Source: a virus. Taken from it: 25,790 nt of DNA. Below the pieces are notes generated by a model that ran no database searches, was not told the DNA's origin, and worked only from the letters and a program-made list of their open reading frames with translations. The translations under genes and the position numbers were made by a program. The DNA is taken from IMG/VR virus record IMGVR_UViG_3300031977_003433, positions 1 to 25,790 of that record; one strand, written 5' to 3'. Shown here piece after piece: positions 6,581 to 13,424 of the stretch; position 1 is the stretch's first letter, and every line of letters starts with the position of its first letter.

Positions 6581-6701
6581 AAAGAAAATGCGCGGCGGGC
6601 CTGTGAAAAAGCTTCGCGGTGGCGGAATGGTGAAGAAAATGCGCGGCGGGGGCATGTTGAAAAAGATGCGTTCTGGTGGTGCTGTTAAGAAAAAGAAGTA
6701 A
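6564..6701 (+). CDS. 45-residue Lys/Arg/Gly/Met repeat peptide
   Basis: Starts inside the end of the previous gene (17-base overlap) with a good AGGAG (6551-6555) 8 bases upstream, and stops 3 bases before the next ATG. It consists of four near-repeats of 8-9 residues, KKMRGGPV, KKLRGGGMV, KKMRGGGML, KKMRSGGAV, and a KKKK end, with 18 basic and no acidic residues. From memory, similar MRGGG-type short peptides occur in marine phage genomes. It could bind DNA or be a virion-associated peptide. The good ribosome binding site and precise packing argue that it is real. Confidence 0.65.
   Translation: MAMKPKKKMRGGPVKKLRGGGMVKKMRGGGMLKKMRSGGAVKKKK
6582..6650 (+). repeat. 18-bp direct repeat inside the KMRGGG peptide gene
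   Basis: AAGAAAATGCGCGGCGGG occurs exactly at 6582-6599 and 6633-6650, a period of 51 bases (17 codons), so the reading frame is kept if the copy number changes. Confidence 0.85.
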
Positions 6702-6704
6702 GCT

Positions 6705-7373
6705 ATGACAACTTCTGGAAGTAAAGATTTTGAGCTTGATGTAGCCGAATACATCGAAGAGGCTTTTGAGCGTTGCGGCTTAGAAGTTCGCACGGGGTAT
6801 GACTTAAAGACTGCAAAGCGTTCTATGAATCTTATGCTTGCAGAATGGGCAAATCGTGGCTTGAATCAGTGGACCATAAAGCAGCGTACAATTACAGTGA
6901 CTGAGGCAGATCGTGAATACGCTTTGGGGACCGACGTAATCGATGTTTTATCCGTGGTTGTTCGCCGTAGTGGTACAGATTATGCATTGGATCGGGTAAG
7001 CCGGGATTCGTATTTGTCGATTCCAAATAAAACGACAAAGGGTCGTCCGTCTCAATTTTTCTTGGATCGTCAGGTAACGCCTAATTTAAAACTTTGGCCC
7101 GCACCAGAAAACAGCACGGATGTTGTAGTTTATGATGCGCTCACTCGTATGGACGATGCGGACACTCAAACCAATACGCTTGATATGCCATTTCGTTTCT
7201 ACCCCTGTCTAGCGGCCGGTTTGGCGTATTACATTGCGATGAAACGTGCACCTCAGCGCATACAGCTTTTGAAAGCTGTGTATGAAGAAGAATTTGAACG
7301 CGCTATGGCTGAAGATCGGGACCGAGCTTCGTTTAACGTAGTGCCTCAATACGAGTATTTTAGGACGAACTGA
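6705..7373 (+). CDS. Head-tail adaptor, P22 gp4-like type
   Basis: 222 residues. The helical N-terminus carries AKRSMNLMLAEWANRGLNQW (37-56), the hallmark of P22 gp4-like tail accessory or connector proteins, followed by beta sequence (TITVTEADREYALGTDVIDV), a YLSIPNKTTKGRPSQFFLDR loop, LKLWPAPENS and a C-terminal helix (KAVYEEEFERAMAEDRDRAS). In P22, gp4 binds under the portal and closes the packaged head. It is followed by other connector-region genes, supporting this. Stop and next start overlap (TGATG). Confidence 0.75.
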   Translation: MTTSGSKDFELDVAEYIEEAFERCGLEVRTGYDLKTAKRSMNLMLAEWANRGLNQWTIKQRTITVTEADREYALGTDVIDVLSVVVRRSGTDYALDRVSRDSYLSIPNKTTKGRPSQFFLDRQVTPNLKLWPAPENSTDVVVYDALTRMDDADTQTNTLDMPFRFYPCLAAGLAYYIAMKRAPQRIQLLKAVYEEEFERAMAEDRDRASFNVVPQYEYFRTN

Positions 7374-7861
7374 TGTCAAAGTTTGCTACCGGTAAAAACT
7401 CATATGCAATCTCAGACCGATCCGGTTTCCGGTATCGGTACAAAGACATGCGTAAAGAGTGGAATGGTGCATTAGTCGGACGAGATGAGTACGAACCAAA
7501 ACAGCCTCAACTTGGGCCGTTTCGTAAAGTTATTGACGCACAAGCCTTGTTGGATGCGCGGCCGGATAGAACAGAGCCTGCGTCGGAGGTTTTGCTGACC
7601 AATAACCCCTTTATATCGGGGGATAGCGGTAGTGGTGTCACGCAGGTGATCGAAAAGGGGCATGGCCGTGAAACTGGTGATCGGGTGCGTTTTGAAAACG
7701 CCGTTGGTTTTGATGGCTTAACTAAAACCCAAATAAATCAAAGTGCCGGCTACGTGATTACAGTTATAGATACGGAAAAGTACTCTATTACTTTGACAGA
7801 TACCGCAAACACTGGCGGATTGCGCGGTGGTGGCAGTTTGTGTTCGGTAACGGCGGTATAG
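7373..7861 (+). CDS. Virion protein with C-terminal FCCH-like beta module
   Basis: 162 residues. The N-terminal 70 residues (KFATGKNSYAISDRSGFRYR, then EWNGALVGRDEYEPKQPQLG) are extended and basic/acidic mixed, as in proteins that wrap or anchor to a neighbour. Residues 89-146 form a beta module (GHGRETGDRVRFENAVGF, then YVITVIDTEKYSITLT) that aligns by eye with residues 111-166 of the gp10-like protein at 17565. Such modules often match the E1-FCCH domain model. The position between two adaptors suggests a connector or tail structural role. Confidence 0.65.
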   Translation: MSKFATGKNSYAISDRSGFRYRYKDMRKEWNGALVGRDEYEPKQPQLGPFRKVIDAQALLDARPDRTEPASEVLLTNNPFISGDSGSGVTQVIEKGHGRETGDRVRFENAVGFDGLTKTQINQSAGYVITVIDTEKYSITLTDTANTGGLRGGGSLCSVTAV

Positions 7862-7872
7862 TGGAGTTTTAA

Positions 7873-8517
7873 ATGAATTACGGTGAATTAAAACAAGCGA
7901 TACAGGATTACACGGAAAACGACGAAAGCACCTTTGTCGCTAATATACCGTTATTCATAAGAATTGCGGAAGAGCGCATTTTAAAAGGTGTGCAGCTTAG
8001 TTTGTTTCAGAAAAATGCTACCGCCTCGTCTACGGCGAGTAATAAGTACTTAGCGTGTCCTGTGGACTTTTTAGCTCCGATGTCTTTAAGTTTTGCAGGT
8101 ACAGACGGCGATAAGTTTTTCTTGGAGTTTAAAGACGTCAGCTTCATACAAACGGTAACGCCCGATTCTACCACGGAAGGCTCTCCCCGTTACTACGCTC
8201 AATTTGACGTAGACAATTTTATTTTGTCTCCTACGCCTGATTCTGCGTTTACTGCCGAGCTACATTATCTTTATCGCCCTGCGAGTATTACTGCGGGAGC
8301 TGATAGCGGAAGTACGTGGTTAAGTACAAATGCGGAATTAGCTTTGTTGTATGGTTGTTTGACTGAGGCGTATCTGTTCATGAAGGGTGAGCAGGATATG
8401 ATGCAATTTTATACTCAACGTTTCCAAGAAGCCTTAGTCGGCTTGAAAATGTTGGGTGAGGCAAAAGAAACCACTGATCAGTACAGAACAGGTCAAATTA
8501 TAAGGCAGAAACAGTGA
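7873..8517 (+). CDS. Phage adaptor protein (SU10-type, tail connector)
   Basis: 214 residues with GGAG upstream. N-terminal helices (MNYGELKQAIQDYTENDE, FIRIAEERILKGVQ), then CPVDFLAPMSLSF, a SPRYYAQFDVDNFILSPTPD beta unit, the ELHYLYRPASI strand and a C-terminal helical region (NAELALLYGCLTEAYLFMKG, then QRFQEALVGLKMLGEA). This is the arrangement of small podovirus adaptor proteins such as the SU10 family, which form a ring between portal and tail. It coexists with the gp4-like gene upstream. Stop overlaps the next ATG. Confidence 0.7.
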   Translation: MNYGELKQAIQDYTENDESTFVANIPLFIRIAEERILKGVQLSLFQKNATASSTASNKYLACPVDFLAPMSLSFAGTDGDKFFLEFKDVSFIQTVTPDSTTEGSPRYYAQFDVDNFILSPTPDSAFTAELHYLYRPASITAGADSGSTWLSTNAELALLYGCLTEAYLFMKGEQDMMQFYTQRFQEALVGLKMLGEAKETTDQYRTGQIIRQKQ

Positions 8518-8813
8518 TGTTTAAGTTTGACCTAAATGTTCCGCAAAACGAAAAGATTATCGATGTAAAGACCACGGATAACCGAGGGTTTACTGCTGAC
8601 GAGCTTGCAGAGCAGTGTGTGCAAAAAATTATATCGGTATCGGATGACGCACATCCGGGGTTGCGGGATCAAGCTCGTGCGTTTTCAAAACACATAGAAA
8701 AGCTTGTTGCTTTTTATATGAGACAGGCTATTCGCAGTGACCGGACAACTGTGTATAATGCTTTAAAAGACGCCGGACACCCTGATCTAGCGGAGCTTAT
8801 AAGGAGACTTTAA
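8517..8813 (+). CDS. Small helical conserved protein, function unknown
   Basis: 98 residues from the ATG at 8517 (TGATG overlap); a GTG at 8514 would add one Met. An N-terminal beta-like segment (FDLNVPQNEKIIDV) is followed by helices: GFTADELAEQCVQKI, HPGLRDQARAFSKHIEKLVA, FYMRQAIRSDRTTVYNALKD and a conserved-looking end GHPDLAELIRRL. The pattern HP-x-x-R-D-Q-A...H-x-E-K-L-V...Y-M-R-Q-A-I-R-S-D-R is, from memory, widespread in marine phages, always near tail genes. It may be an assembly or adaptor subunit. Confidence 0.6.
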   Translation: MFKFDLNVPQNEKIIDVKTTDNRGFTADELAEQCVQKIISVSDDAHPGLRDQARAFSKHIEKLVAFYMRQAIRSDRTTVYNALKDAGHPDLAELIRRL

Positions 8814-9248
8814 ATGGCTTTTACCGGAAACTTTATGTGTACTTCGTTCAAATCAGAGCTTTTGACGGGCACACATAACTTTACAAACAGCACTGGAGAC
8901 ACGTTCAAATTGGCTCTGTACGACAACAATGCGTCCTTTACGGCAGCAACGACAGCGTACACAGCCACAAACGAAGTCTCCGGAACAGGTTATACCGCGG
9001 GCGGCGGAACACTTACAAATGTAACACCAACGTCAAGTGGCACGACAGCCTTTACGGACTTTGCCGATTTGACCTTTTCAAGTGCAACCATTACGGCTCG
9101 TGGAGCGTTGATTTACAACGACACGGCTGCGGGCGACCCATCTGTTGTAGTCTTAGACTTTGGCTCAGATAAATCTTCGTCTTCTGGAGACTTTCAAATT
9201 ATCTTCCCGACGGCGGATGCAACGGATGCAATCATAAGGATTGCATAA
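8814..9248 (+). CDS. Beta-rich tail or fibre-type virion protein
   Basis: 144 residues, AAGGAG in the end of the previous gene, stop directly abutting this start. Ser/Thr/Gly-rich strands: [60 protein letters not shown], and a C-terminus [19 protein letters not shown]. This sequence style is frequent in marine phage tail-module proteins annotated only as structural. Function inferred from sequence style and place. The TAA shares a base with the next ATG. Confidence 0.6.
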   Translation: MAFTGNFMCTSFKSELLTGTHNFTNSTGDTFKLALYDNNASFTAATTAYTATNEVSGTGYTAGGGTLTNVTPTSSGTTAFTDFADLTFSSATITARGALIYNDTAAGDPSVVVLDFGSDKSSSSGDFQIIFPTADATDAIIRIA

Positions 9249-9586
9249 TGGTTACGTTGGCCAACAGAGTAAAAGTTGCGACTAGTACAACGGGTACTGG
9301 CACGATTACTTTGGGCACTGCGGAAACAGGTTATCAATCTTTTTCAGGGGGCGGCGTTAGCGACGGCGATTCTGTAAGATACACTATCGAAGATGGTAAT
9401 AATTGGGAAATTGGAGAGGGTGTTTACACTGCTTCTGGAACAACACTAACTCGCAGTGTTGATGAAAGTTCTAATAGTGGTTCCGCAATTAATTTGAGTG
9501 GAAGTGCAGTTGTGTTTTTAACAGCATCGTCGAAGGACATTGTTCAAAAGGCGGTAGCCGTGGCTTACGCAAACATGTTGGGGTAA
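9248..9586 (+). CDS. Tail-fibre-like domain protein
   Basis: 112 residues starting at a TAATG overlap. It contains the widespread phage fibre unit [69 protein letters not shown], ending in a short helix. This unit occurs as a domain inside larger tail fibres of many phages. Here it is a free-standing small protein, probably a fibre or baseplate-tip subunit, which is inference. Confidence 0.65.
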   Translation: MVTLANRVKVATSTTGTGTITLGTAETGYQSFSGGGVSDGDSVRYTIEDGNNWEIGEGVYTASGTTLTRSVDESSNSGSAINLSGSAVVFLTASSKDIVQKAVAVAYANMLG

Positions 9587-9589
9587 TTT

Positions 9590-9934
9590 ATGGCTAATCC
9601 AAATTTACTAGAAATCACTAGCATAACCGGCGAATTAACAACTACAACGGTGGGCACGAGTGCTACAATTATGTGTACTGCGCCTTCAAACGGCATTATT
9701 AAAATAGTTTCTTTGTATGTTGCAAATCAAAGCACAGCAACACATAGCTTTAACGTATATATTTTTTCCGGCGGTCATTACATAACAAGAAACTTAGATT
9801 TGCCTCCAGAAAGCTCCATACAGGTTATTTCGAAAGATGCCCCTGTTTATATAACAGAGGGTAAATCTCTGCGCTTATTTGCTAGTTCTGCCAGTGTAAT
9901 TGATGCCGTATGCTCATATGAGGTAATGACCTGA
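9590..9934 (+). CDS. Small beta-sandwich virion protein
   Basis: 114 residues. It begins MANPNLLEITSITG and shows a beta-sandwich strand order: TIMCTAPSNGIIKIVSLYVA, SFNVYIFSGGHYITRNLDLP, SIQVISKDAPVYITEGKSLR, LFASSASVIDAVCSYEVMT. The V-I-S-K-D-x-P-V-Y-I-x-E-G and terminal S-Y-E pattern is, from memory, common in marine phage structural proteins. It overlaps the next gene by TGATG, and the two probably form a pair. Role in the virion unknown. Confidence 0.6.
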   Translation: MANPNLLEITSITGELTTTTVGTSATIMCTAPSNGIIKIVSLYVANQSTATHSFNVYIFSGGHYITRNLDLPPESSIQVISKDAPVYITEGKSLRLFASSASVIDAVCSYEVMT

Positions 9935-10233
9935 TGTCTCAAAGTATGGACTTTAATTTAACGACTTCAGAAACTGTAGTGTTTGACACTGACGCGGCAA
10001 GTGCCAAGGTCACGACTATTGTGGTTTCAAACGAGACGGATTCAACAGAGCTAGATTACACAATATCATGGTCTGTTGGACCACAAGATTTGTGGAGCGG
10101 TACAGTAAAACCTGAAGATGCAACACCACTACTGAACGGGTTGTATTTCATGCAAGAATCCGGTGCTAAGATGACTGCCACCTCTTCGGGAGTGGGTCTG
10201 ACTCTGCACGTTGTATATGAGGACCTTGATTGA
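9934..10233 (+). CDS. Small beta-sandwich virion protein, paired with upstream gene
   Basis: 99 residues. Strands: MDFNLTTSETVVFDT, KVTTIVVSNETDSTELDYTI, SWSVGPQDLWSGTVKPED, LLNGLYFMQESGAKMTATSS, LTLHVVYEDLD. The last three strands run parallel to those of the preceding protein (hydrophobic turn, E-S-G or E-G-K, A-S/T-S, V-x-Y-E), suggesting a shared fold. Start and stop overlap neighbours by TGATG. Probably a tail or fibre accessory subunit. Confidence 0.55.
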   Translation: MSQSMDFNLTTSETVVFDTDAASAKVTTIVVSNETDSTELDYTISWSVGPQDLWSGTVKPEDATPLLNGLYFMQESGAKMTATSSGVGLTLHVVYEDLD

Positions 10234-11012
10234 TGTTTAAAGAAGAGTCCTATTTCAGAGGTATTCAAGGCCCGGCTTCAACAACCCTTGTGGAGCCGTC
10301 TATTTCGCAAGCCGGCGACACAAACAAAGGCGGTTTGCTAACTTTAAATTCTCAACTTATGAGAATAAAAAAAGGCACTGCGCCTATTCCACTAATAAGC
10401 ACAACTTTTTACACTGCCAACTGGTCACATCCTGCAAATGTTGCTCAATCCTCTTGGATTTCTTCAGGTACAGTTACCGCCTCTGGTGCCCCTTCTGGGG
10501 GCAGCACGGGTCGTTGGGTGTGGTTGATAAGAGATGTTACAAATTGGTATTCAGACTTTCAGATGAACACTTTTTCGTTTAACTCTAGTTACACAGACCC
10601 TTCTAATACGGCCTCTGCGTTAAATGCAGCATTCGAAACGCATAATCATGATGCGGGATTTGATAATGTAGATACAGATACTCAGGCGGAAAGAGAATTA
10701 GCTTACACGAATAAAATAAATAACTTGGACTCTTTTCCATTCCGACAAGTTGTCACCGCTTCAACAAATTCTGTGTGGGTTTCAGATGCTAATGGAACTC
10801 CAAGTAGTGGTACAGGTGCGTCTGACGGTACAAATGTTTATTATGTTTACTATGAAGCAAGTGGCAGCTTTACTGGCGGAAACAACAGCTTTTTGCGTAC
10901 TGAAGAAATGACTTACACGGGGATACCGACAATAAGCTTTCGTTATATCGTTGTATCCTCTTCAACTTCCGCTGTGGGGCAAGTTTTGTTATATTGGGTT
11001 GTTGAGTCTTAA
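10233..11012 (+). CDS. Probable tail or fibre protein, function unknown
   Basis: 259 residues from the ATG at 10233 (TGATG overlap); a TTG three bases upstream is unlikely. Aromatic- and Ser-rich beta sequence with several Trp: TFYTANWSHPANVAQSSWIS, GRWVWLIRDVTNWYSDFQMN, a middle segment SALNAAFETHNHDAGFDNVD that looks helical, and a beta C-terminus ending QVLLYWVVES. No named domain recognised. Surrounding genes argue for a host-recognition or tail role. Confidence 0.55.
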   Translation: MFKEESYFRGIQGPASTTLVEPSISQAGDTNKGGLLTLNSQLMRIKKGTAPIPLISTTFYTANWSHPANVAQSSWISSGTVTASGAPSGGSTGRWVWLIRDVTNWYSDFQMNTFSFNSSYTDPSNTASALNAAFETHNHDAGFDNVDTDTQAERELAYTNKINNLDSFPFRQVVTASTNSVWVSDANGTPSSGTGASDGTNVYYVYYEASGSFTGGNNSFLRTEEMTYTGIPTISFRYIVVSSSTSAVGQVLLYWVVES

Positions 11013-11017
11013 AAACT

Positions 11018-11026
11018 AAGGAGGAG
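11018..11026 (+). promoter_or_regulatory. Very strong Shine-Dalgarno
   Basis: AAGGAGGAG contains a full AGGAGG (11019-11024), 6 bases before the ATG at 11031. It is the best ribosome binding site in the window, placed before the repeat-protein gene, which suggests high translation of that protein. Confidence 0.8.
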
Positions 11027-11030
11027 TATA

Positions 11031-12515
11031 ATGCTTGGTTTTACACCTCTCGCAGGTGCTCCTCTCGCAGATACTGGTATAGCCGAAGGTGGTAACGTTG
11101 TAGTCAACGTTACGGGTGTTTCCGCCACAGGTGAGGTTGGTGGTTTAGTCGAACGCGTCAACGTTACGGGTGTTTCCGCCACAGGCGGTGTTGGTAATGT
11201 TTCTAACATAGCGGATGCAAACATAAACCCTACGGGTGTCGCGTCTGTAGGTAATGTTGGTAGCCTTACCGTGTCCGAAGGCACGGGCGTAACCGTTACT
11301 TTCAGTGGCTTTGGTTTTGACGGTTGGGGAGAAGTAGGTTGGGGTCAATCTACGCCTCCGACGTCTGCCCTTATTGGCAGCACCAATGATGTATCCGTTA
11401 CCACAATATCTAATGTTTATATTCAAGTGCCTCCTGCGGGATGGGGTCAAAACGCATGGGGCGACTTCGCGTGGTCTTCGTCTCCGGCACTCGACGCTAT
11501 TTCGGGAAGTGTTGGCTCTGTAAACATTTCTGCAAACGCCATTGTTTCACTTACGGGCGTTTCCGCTACGGCAAGTGTTGGCTCTACTAGTGTCGTGGGC
11601 ACCGCCGAGGTTGACGTCACGGGTGTTGAGCAAACTGGCGCAGTAGGCTCCGTTACCGTTGAGGCGCAGGCGAATGTCCCTACTACGGGTATAAGTGCAA
11701 CAACCAATGTAGGTACTGTAACGGTTGCGGCTGCGGCAAACGTGGATGCAACGGGTTCCGAGGGCACGAGCGCAGTAAACGGTGTCACGACAAGTGGTAC
11801 AGCCGAGATTGACGTCACGGGTATTGCCGCGACAGGTGCCGTCGGAACTGTTTTAATCGCCGCAAATGCAAACGTCTCTGTTACGGGCATAGGCGTTGGT
11901 GCGGATGTAAATGGTGTTTCCGTTTCCACAGGGGTAAACGAATCCGTAACAGGCGTAGAAGCAACCGCCGAAGTTGGCAGTGTTTCTGTACGCGAAGGCA
12001 TCATAGTTAACGTAAATGGTGTTTCTGCTACAGGTGGTGTTGGTAGCGTCACTATTGGCACTGGTGTTAACGTAACCTTGATTGGTGTCGCGGCGACAGG
12101 TTTCGTCGGCAGCGTAGACTTACCATTCTGGATTAACATCTCTCCAGACCCTGATTCTGACTACTCCGGCATCCTGCCGGGAGTAATACCTTCGTATACA
12201 GGTATATCCCCGGATCAATTAGCGGTTTATGCCTCGTTAAGTCCAAGTCCCGGCACTTCTTTCGCGGCCATTGTGCCGGCACAAGGCGCATCTTATTCTT
12301 CAATAGACCCGTCTCCGTTGACAAGTTACAGCACGGTAAGTCCAGTAAGTTCCGCGGTCTATTCTGAAATAAGTGTAGGTCAGTCCGCAAGCTACAGCGA
12401 ATTGAGTGACCTTTCTTCCGCAACTTATACAGAAGTTGCTCCAAGCGTCGGAACAAGCTATACTGACGAAGAACCCCTCTCTGAAGCTATTTGGACAGAA
12501 ATAGAGGCAGCATAA
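11031..12515 (+). CDS. Tandem-repeat tail fibre protein (22- and 11-residue repeats)
   Basis: 494 residues. Residues 22-365 are made of units with the consensus V-x-V-T-G-V-x-A-T-G-x-V-G-S-V-x-V-x-x-x-x-N. The T/N/I-G pair recurs at residues 28, 46, 68 and 90, then 175, 197, 219, 241, 263, 285, 307, 329 and 351, so the last nine are exactly 22 residues apart. Between residues 94 and 155 the array is broken by Trp/Gly-rich loops (GFDGWGEVGWG, GWGQNAWGDFAW). From residue 378 a second repeat takes over: ten 11-residue units (aromatic-S/T-x-I/V/L-x-P...) plus a 7-residue partial unit WTEIEAA at the end. It has no Cys and is likely a beta-solenoid or fibrous adhesin. Tail-fibre role inferred from location among fibre genes. 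Confidence 0.7.
   Translation: MLGFTPLAGAPLADTGIAEGGNVVVNVTGVSATGEVGGLVERVNVTGVSATGGVGNVSNIADANINPTGVASVGNVGSLTVSEGTGVTVTFSGFGFDGWGEVGWGQSTPPTSALIGSTNDVSVTTISNVYIQVPPAGWGQNAWGDFAWSSSPALDAISGSVGSVNISANAIVSLTGVSATASVGSTSVVGTAEVDVTGVEQTGAVGSVTVEAQANVPTTGISATTNVGTVTVAAAANVDATGSEGTSAVNGVTTSGTAEIDVTGIAATGAVGTVLIAANANVSVTGIGVGADVNGVSVSTGVNESVTGVEATAEVGSVSVREGIIVNVNGVSATGGVGSVTIGTGVNVTLIGVAATGFVGSVDLPFWINISPDPDSDYSGILPGVIPSYTGISPDQLAVYASLSPSPGTSFAAIVPAQGASYSSIDPSPLTSYSTVSPVSSAVYSEISVGQSASYSELSDLSSATYTEVAPSVGTSYTDEEPLSEAIWTEIEAA
11103..11185 (+). repeat. 29-bp exact direct repeat in the fibre gene
   Basis: GTCAACGTTACGGGTGTTTC plus CGCCACAGG occurs at 11103-11131 and again at 11157-11185, a period of 54 bases (18 codons). 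Other units of the same protein repeat are much more diverged at DNA level, so this pair looks recent. Confidence 0.85.
11541..12131 (+). repeat. Array of 66-bp (22-codon) units
   Basis: Nine consecutive protein units with the T-G pair exactly 22 residues apart (residues 175 to 351). The DNA is diverged between units while the protein pattern is kept. Confidence 0.8.
12162..12515 (+). repeat. Array of ten 33-bp (11-codon) units
   Basis: From Tyr378 each 11-residue unit begins with an aromatic (Y, Y, Y, F, Y, Y, Y, Y, Y, Y, then W). Examples are YTGISPDQLAV, YSSIDPSPLTS and YSEISVGQSAS. The array runs without a gap to the C-terminus, where a partial unit ends the protein. Confidence 0.85.
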
Positions 12516-12524
12516 GGAAATAAC

Positions 12525-13424
12525 ATGGCTAGTACTTATACCACATCAGGTATCGAACTCATTGCTACTGGTGAACAGTCTGGCACATGGGGGGATACAA
12601 CAAACACAAACTTGCAGATGTTGGATCGACTCGTAAACGGTGTCGGCACAATTACCTTAAGTGGAACAACACACACCCTTACAACAAGTGATGGCGCATT
12701 ATCTGACGGACAGTATCGGGTTTTAGTCTTTGCCGGGTCACCCTCTGGAGAAAACACGGTAACCATAGCCCCCAATAGCGCGTCACATCTTTATTTTGTT
12801 TACAACAATAGTGGTCAAAATGTTGTTTTAACTCAAGGTACGGGCGGTAATGTTACGGTAGCAAATGGCGATTCTGCCATTGTTTATTGTGACGGAGCGG
12901 GTTCCGGTGCCGAAGTAAAAGACTTGACAACTATTCTACAGATTGACTTAACCCAGATGGGGGTTACGGCGACAGCCGCTGAGTTAAACTATAACGACAT
13001 AACTACTTTGGGCACGTCTGAAGCAAGCAAGACTGTAACTGCGGACGCGAATGGCGATGTTTTAGTAAGCGAAGAGTTTAAGGCAAAGTCGTATAACGAA
13101 ACTTATTCCGCTATTTCTTCGTCATCCGGTACGCTGACCGTGGATTGTGAATCAGCAAACGTGTTTCAAACCACGCTGACTGAAAACGTCACCACGCTTA
13201 CCATCAGTAATCCGCCTGCAACGGGGACGGGCTATGCCTTTACTTTGAAAATAGTACAAGACACCACGGCAAGAACGTTCGCTTGGCCCGCATCGATTAG
13301 TTGGGCAGGTGGAACGGCACCTACTTTGAGTACGGGTTCTGGTAATGTGGATATTTTCACGTTTTACACCACAGACGGTGGAACAAACTGGTATGGGTTT
13401 ATCGGGGGTCAGGAGTTTAGCTAA
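12525..13424 (+). CDS. Tail fibre / virion structural protein
   Basis: 299 residues, AAGGAA upstream. It opens with YTTSGIELIATGEQSGTWGD (5-24), then NTNLQMLDRLVNG, a pattern I recall from many marine phage tail proteins. It includes the QMGVTATAAELNYND linker (about 145-160) that commonly joins fibre domains, and a beta C-terminal domain (residues about 195-299) with LTISNPPATGTGYAFTLKIV, then TFAWPASISWAGGTAP, ending GFIGGQEFS. Fibre or short-tail appendage role inferred. The stop overlaps the next ATG. Confidence 0.7.
   Translation: MASTYTTSGIELIATGEQSGTWGDTTNTNLQMLDRLVNGVGTITLSGTTHTLTTSDGALSDGQYRVLVFAGSPSGENTVTIAPNSASHLYFVYNNSGQNVVLTQGTGGNVTVANGDSAIVYCDGAGSGAEVKDLTTILQIDLTQMGVTATAAELNYNDITTLGTSEASKTVTADANGDVLVSEEFKAKSYNETYSAISSSSGTLTVDCESANVFQTTLTENVTTLTISNPPATGTGYAFTLKIVQDTTARTFAWPASISWAGGTAPTLSTGSGNVDIFTFYTTDGGTNWYGFIGGQEFS

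Noticed and set aside
11447-12139. 230-codon open frame on the minus strand
   Set aside because: It is antisense to the 22-residue repeat array, and its Thr/Pro/Val composition simply mirrors the repeat. No ribosome binding site or family.
11103-12515. Repeats as a CRISPR array
   Set aside because: The repeats are protein-coding in one frame with codon-multiple spacing and diverged DNA, not identical repeats with unique spacers.
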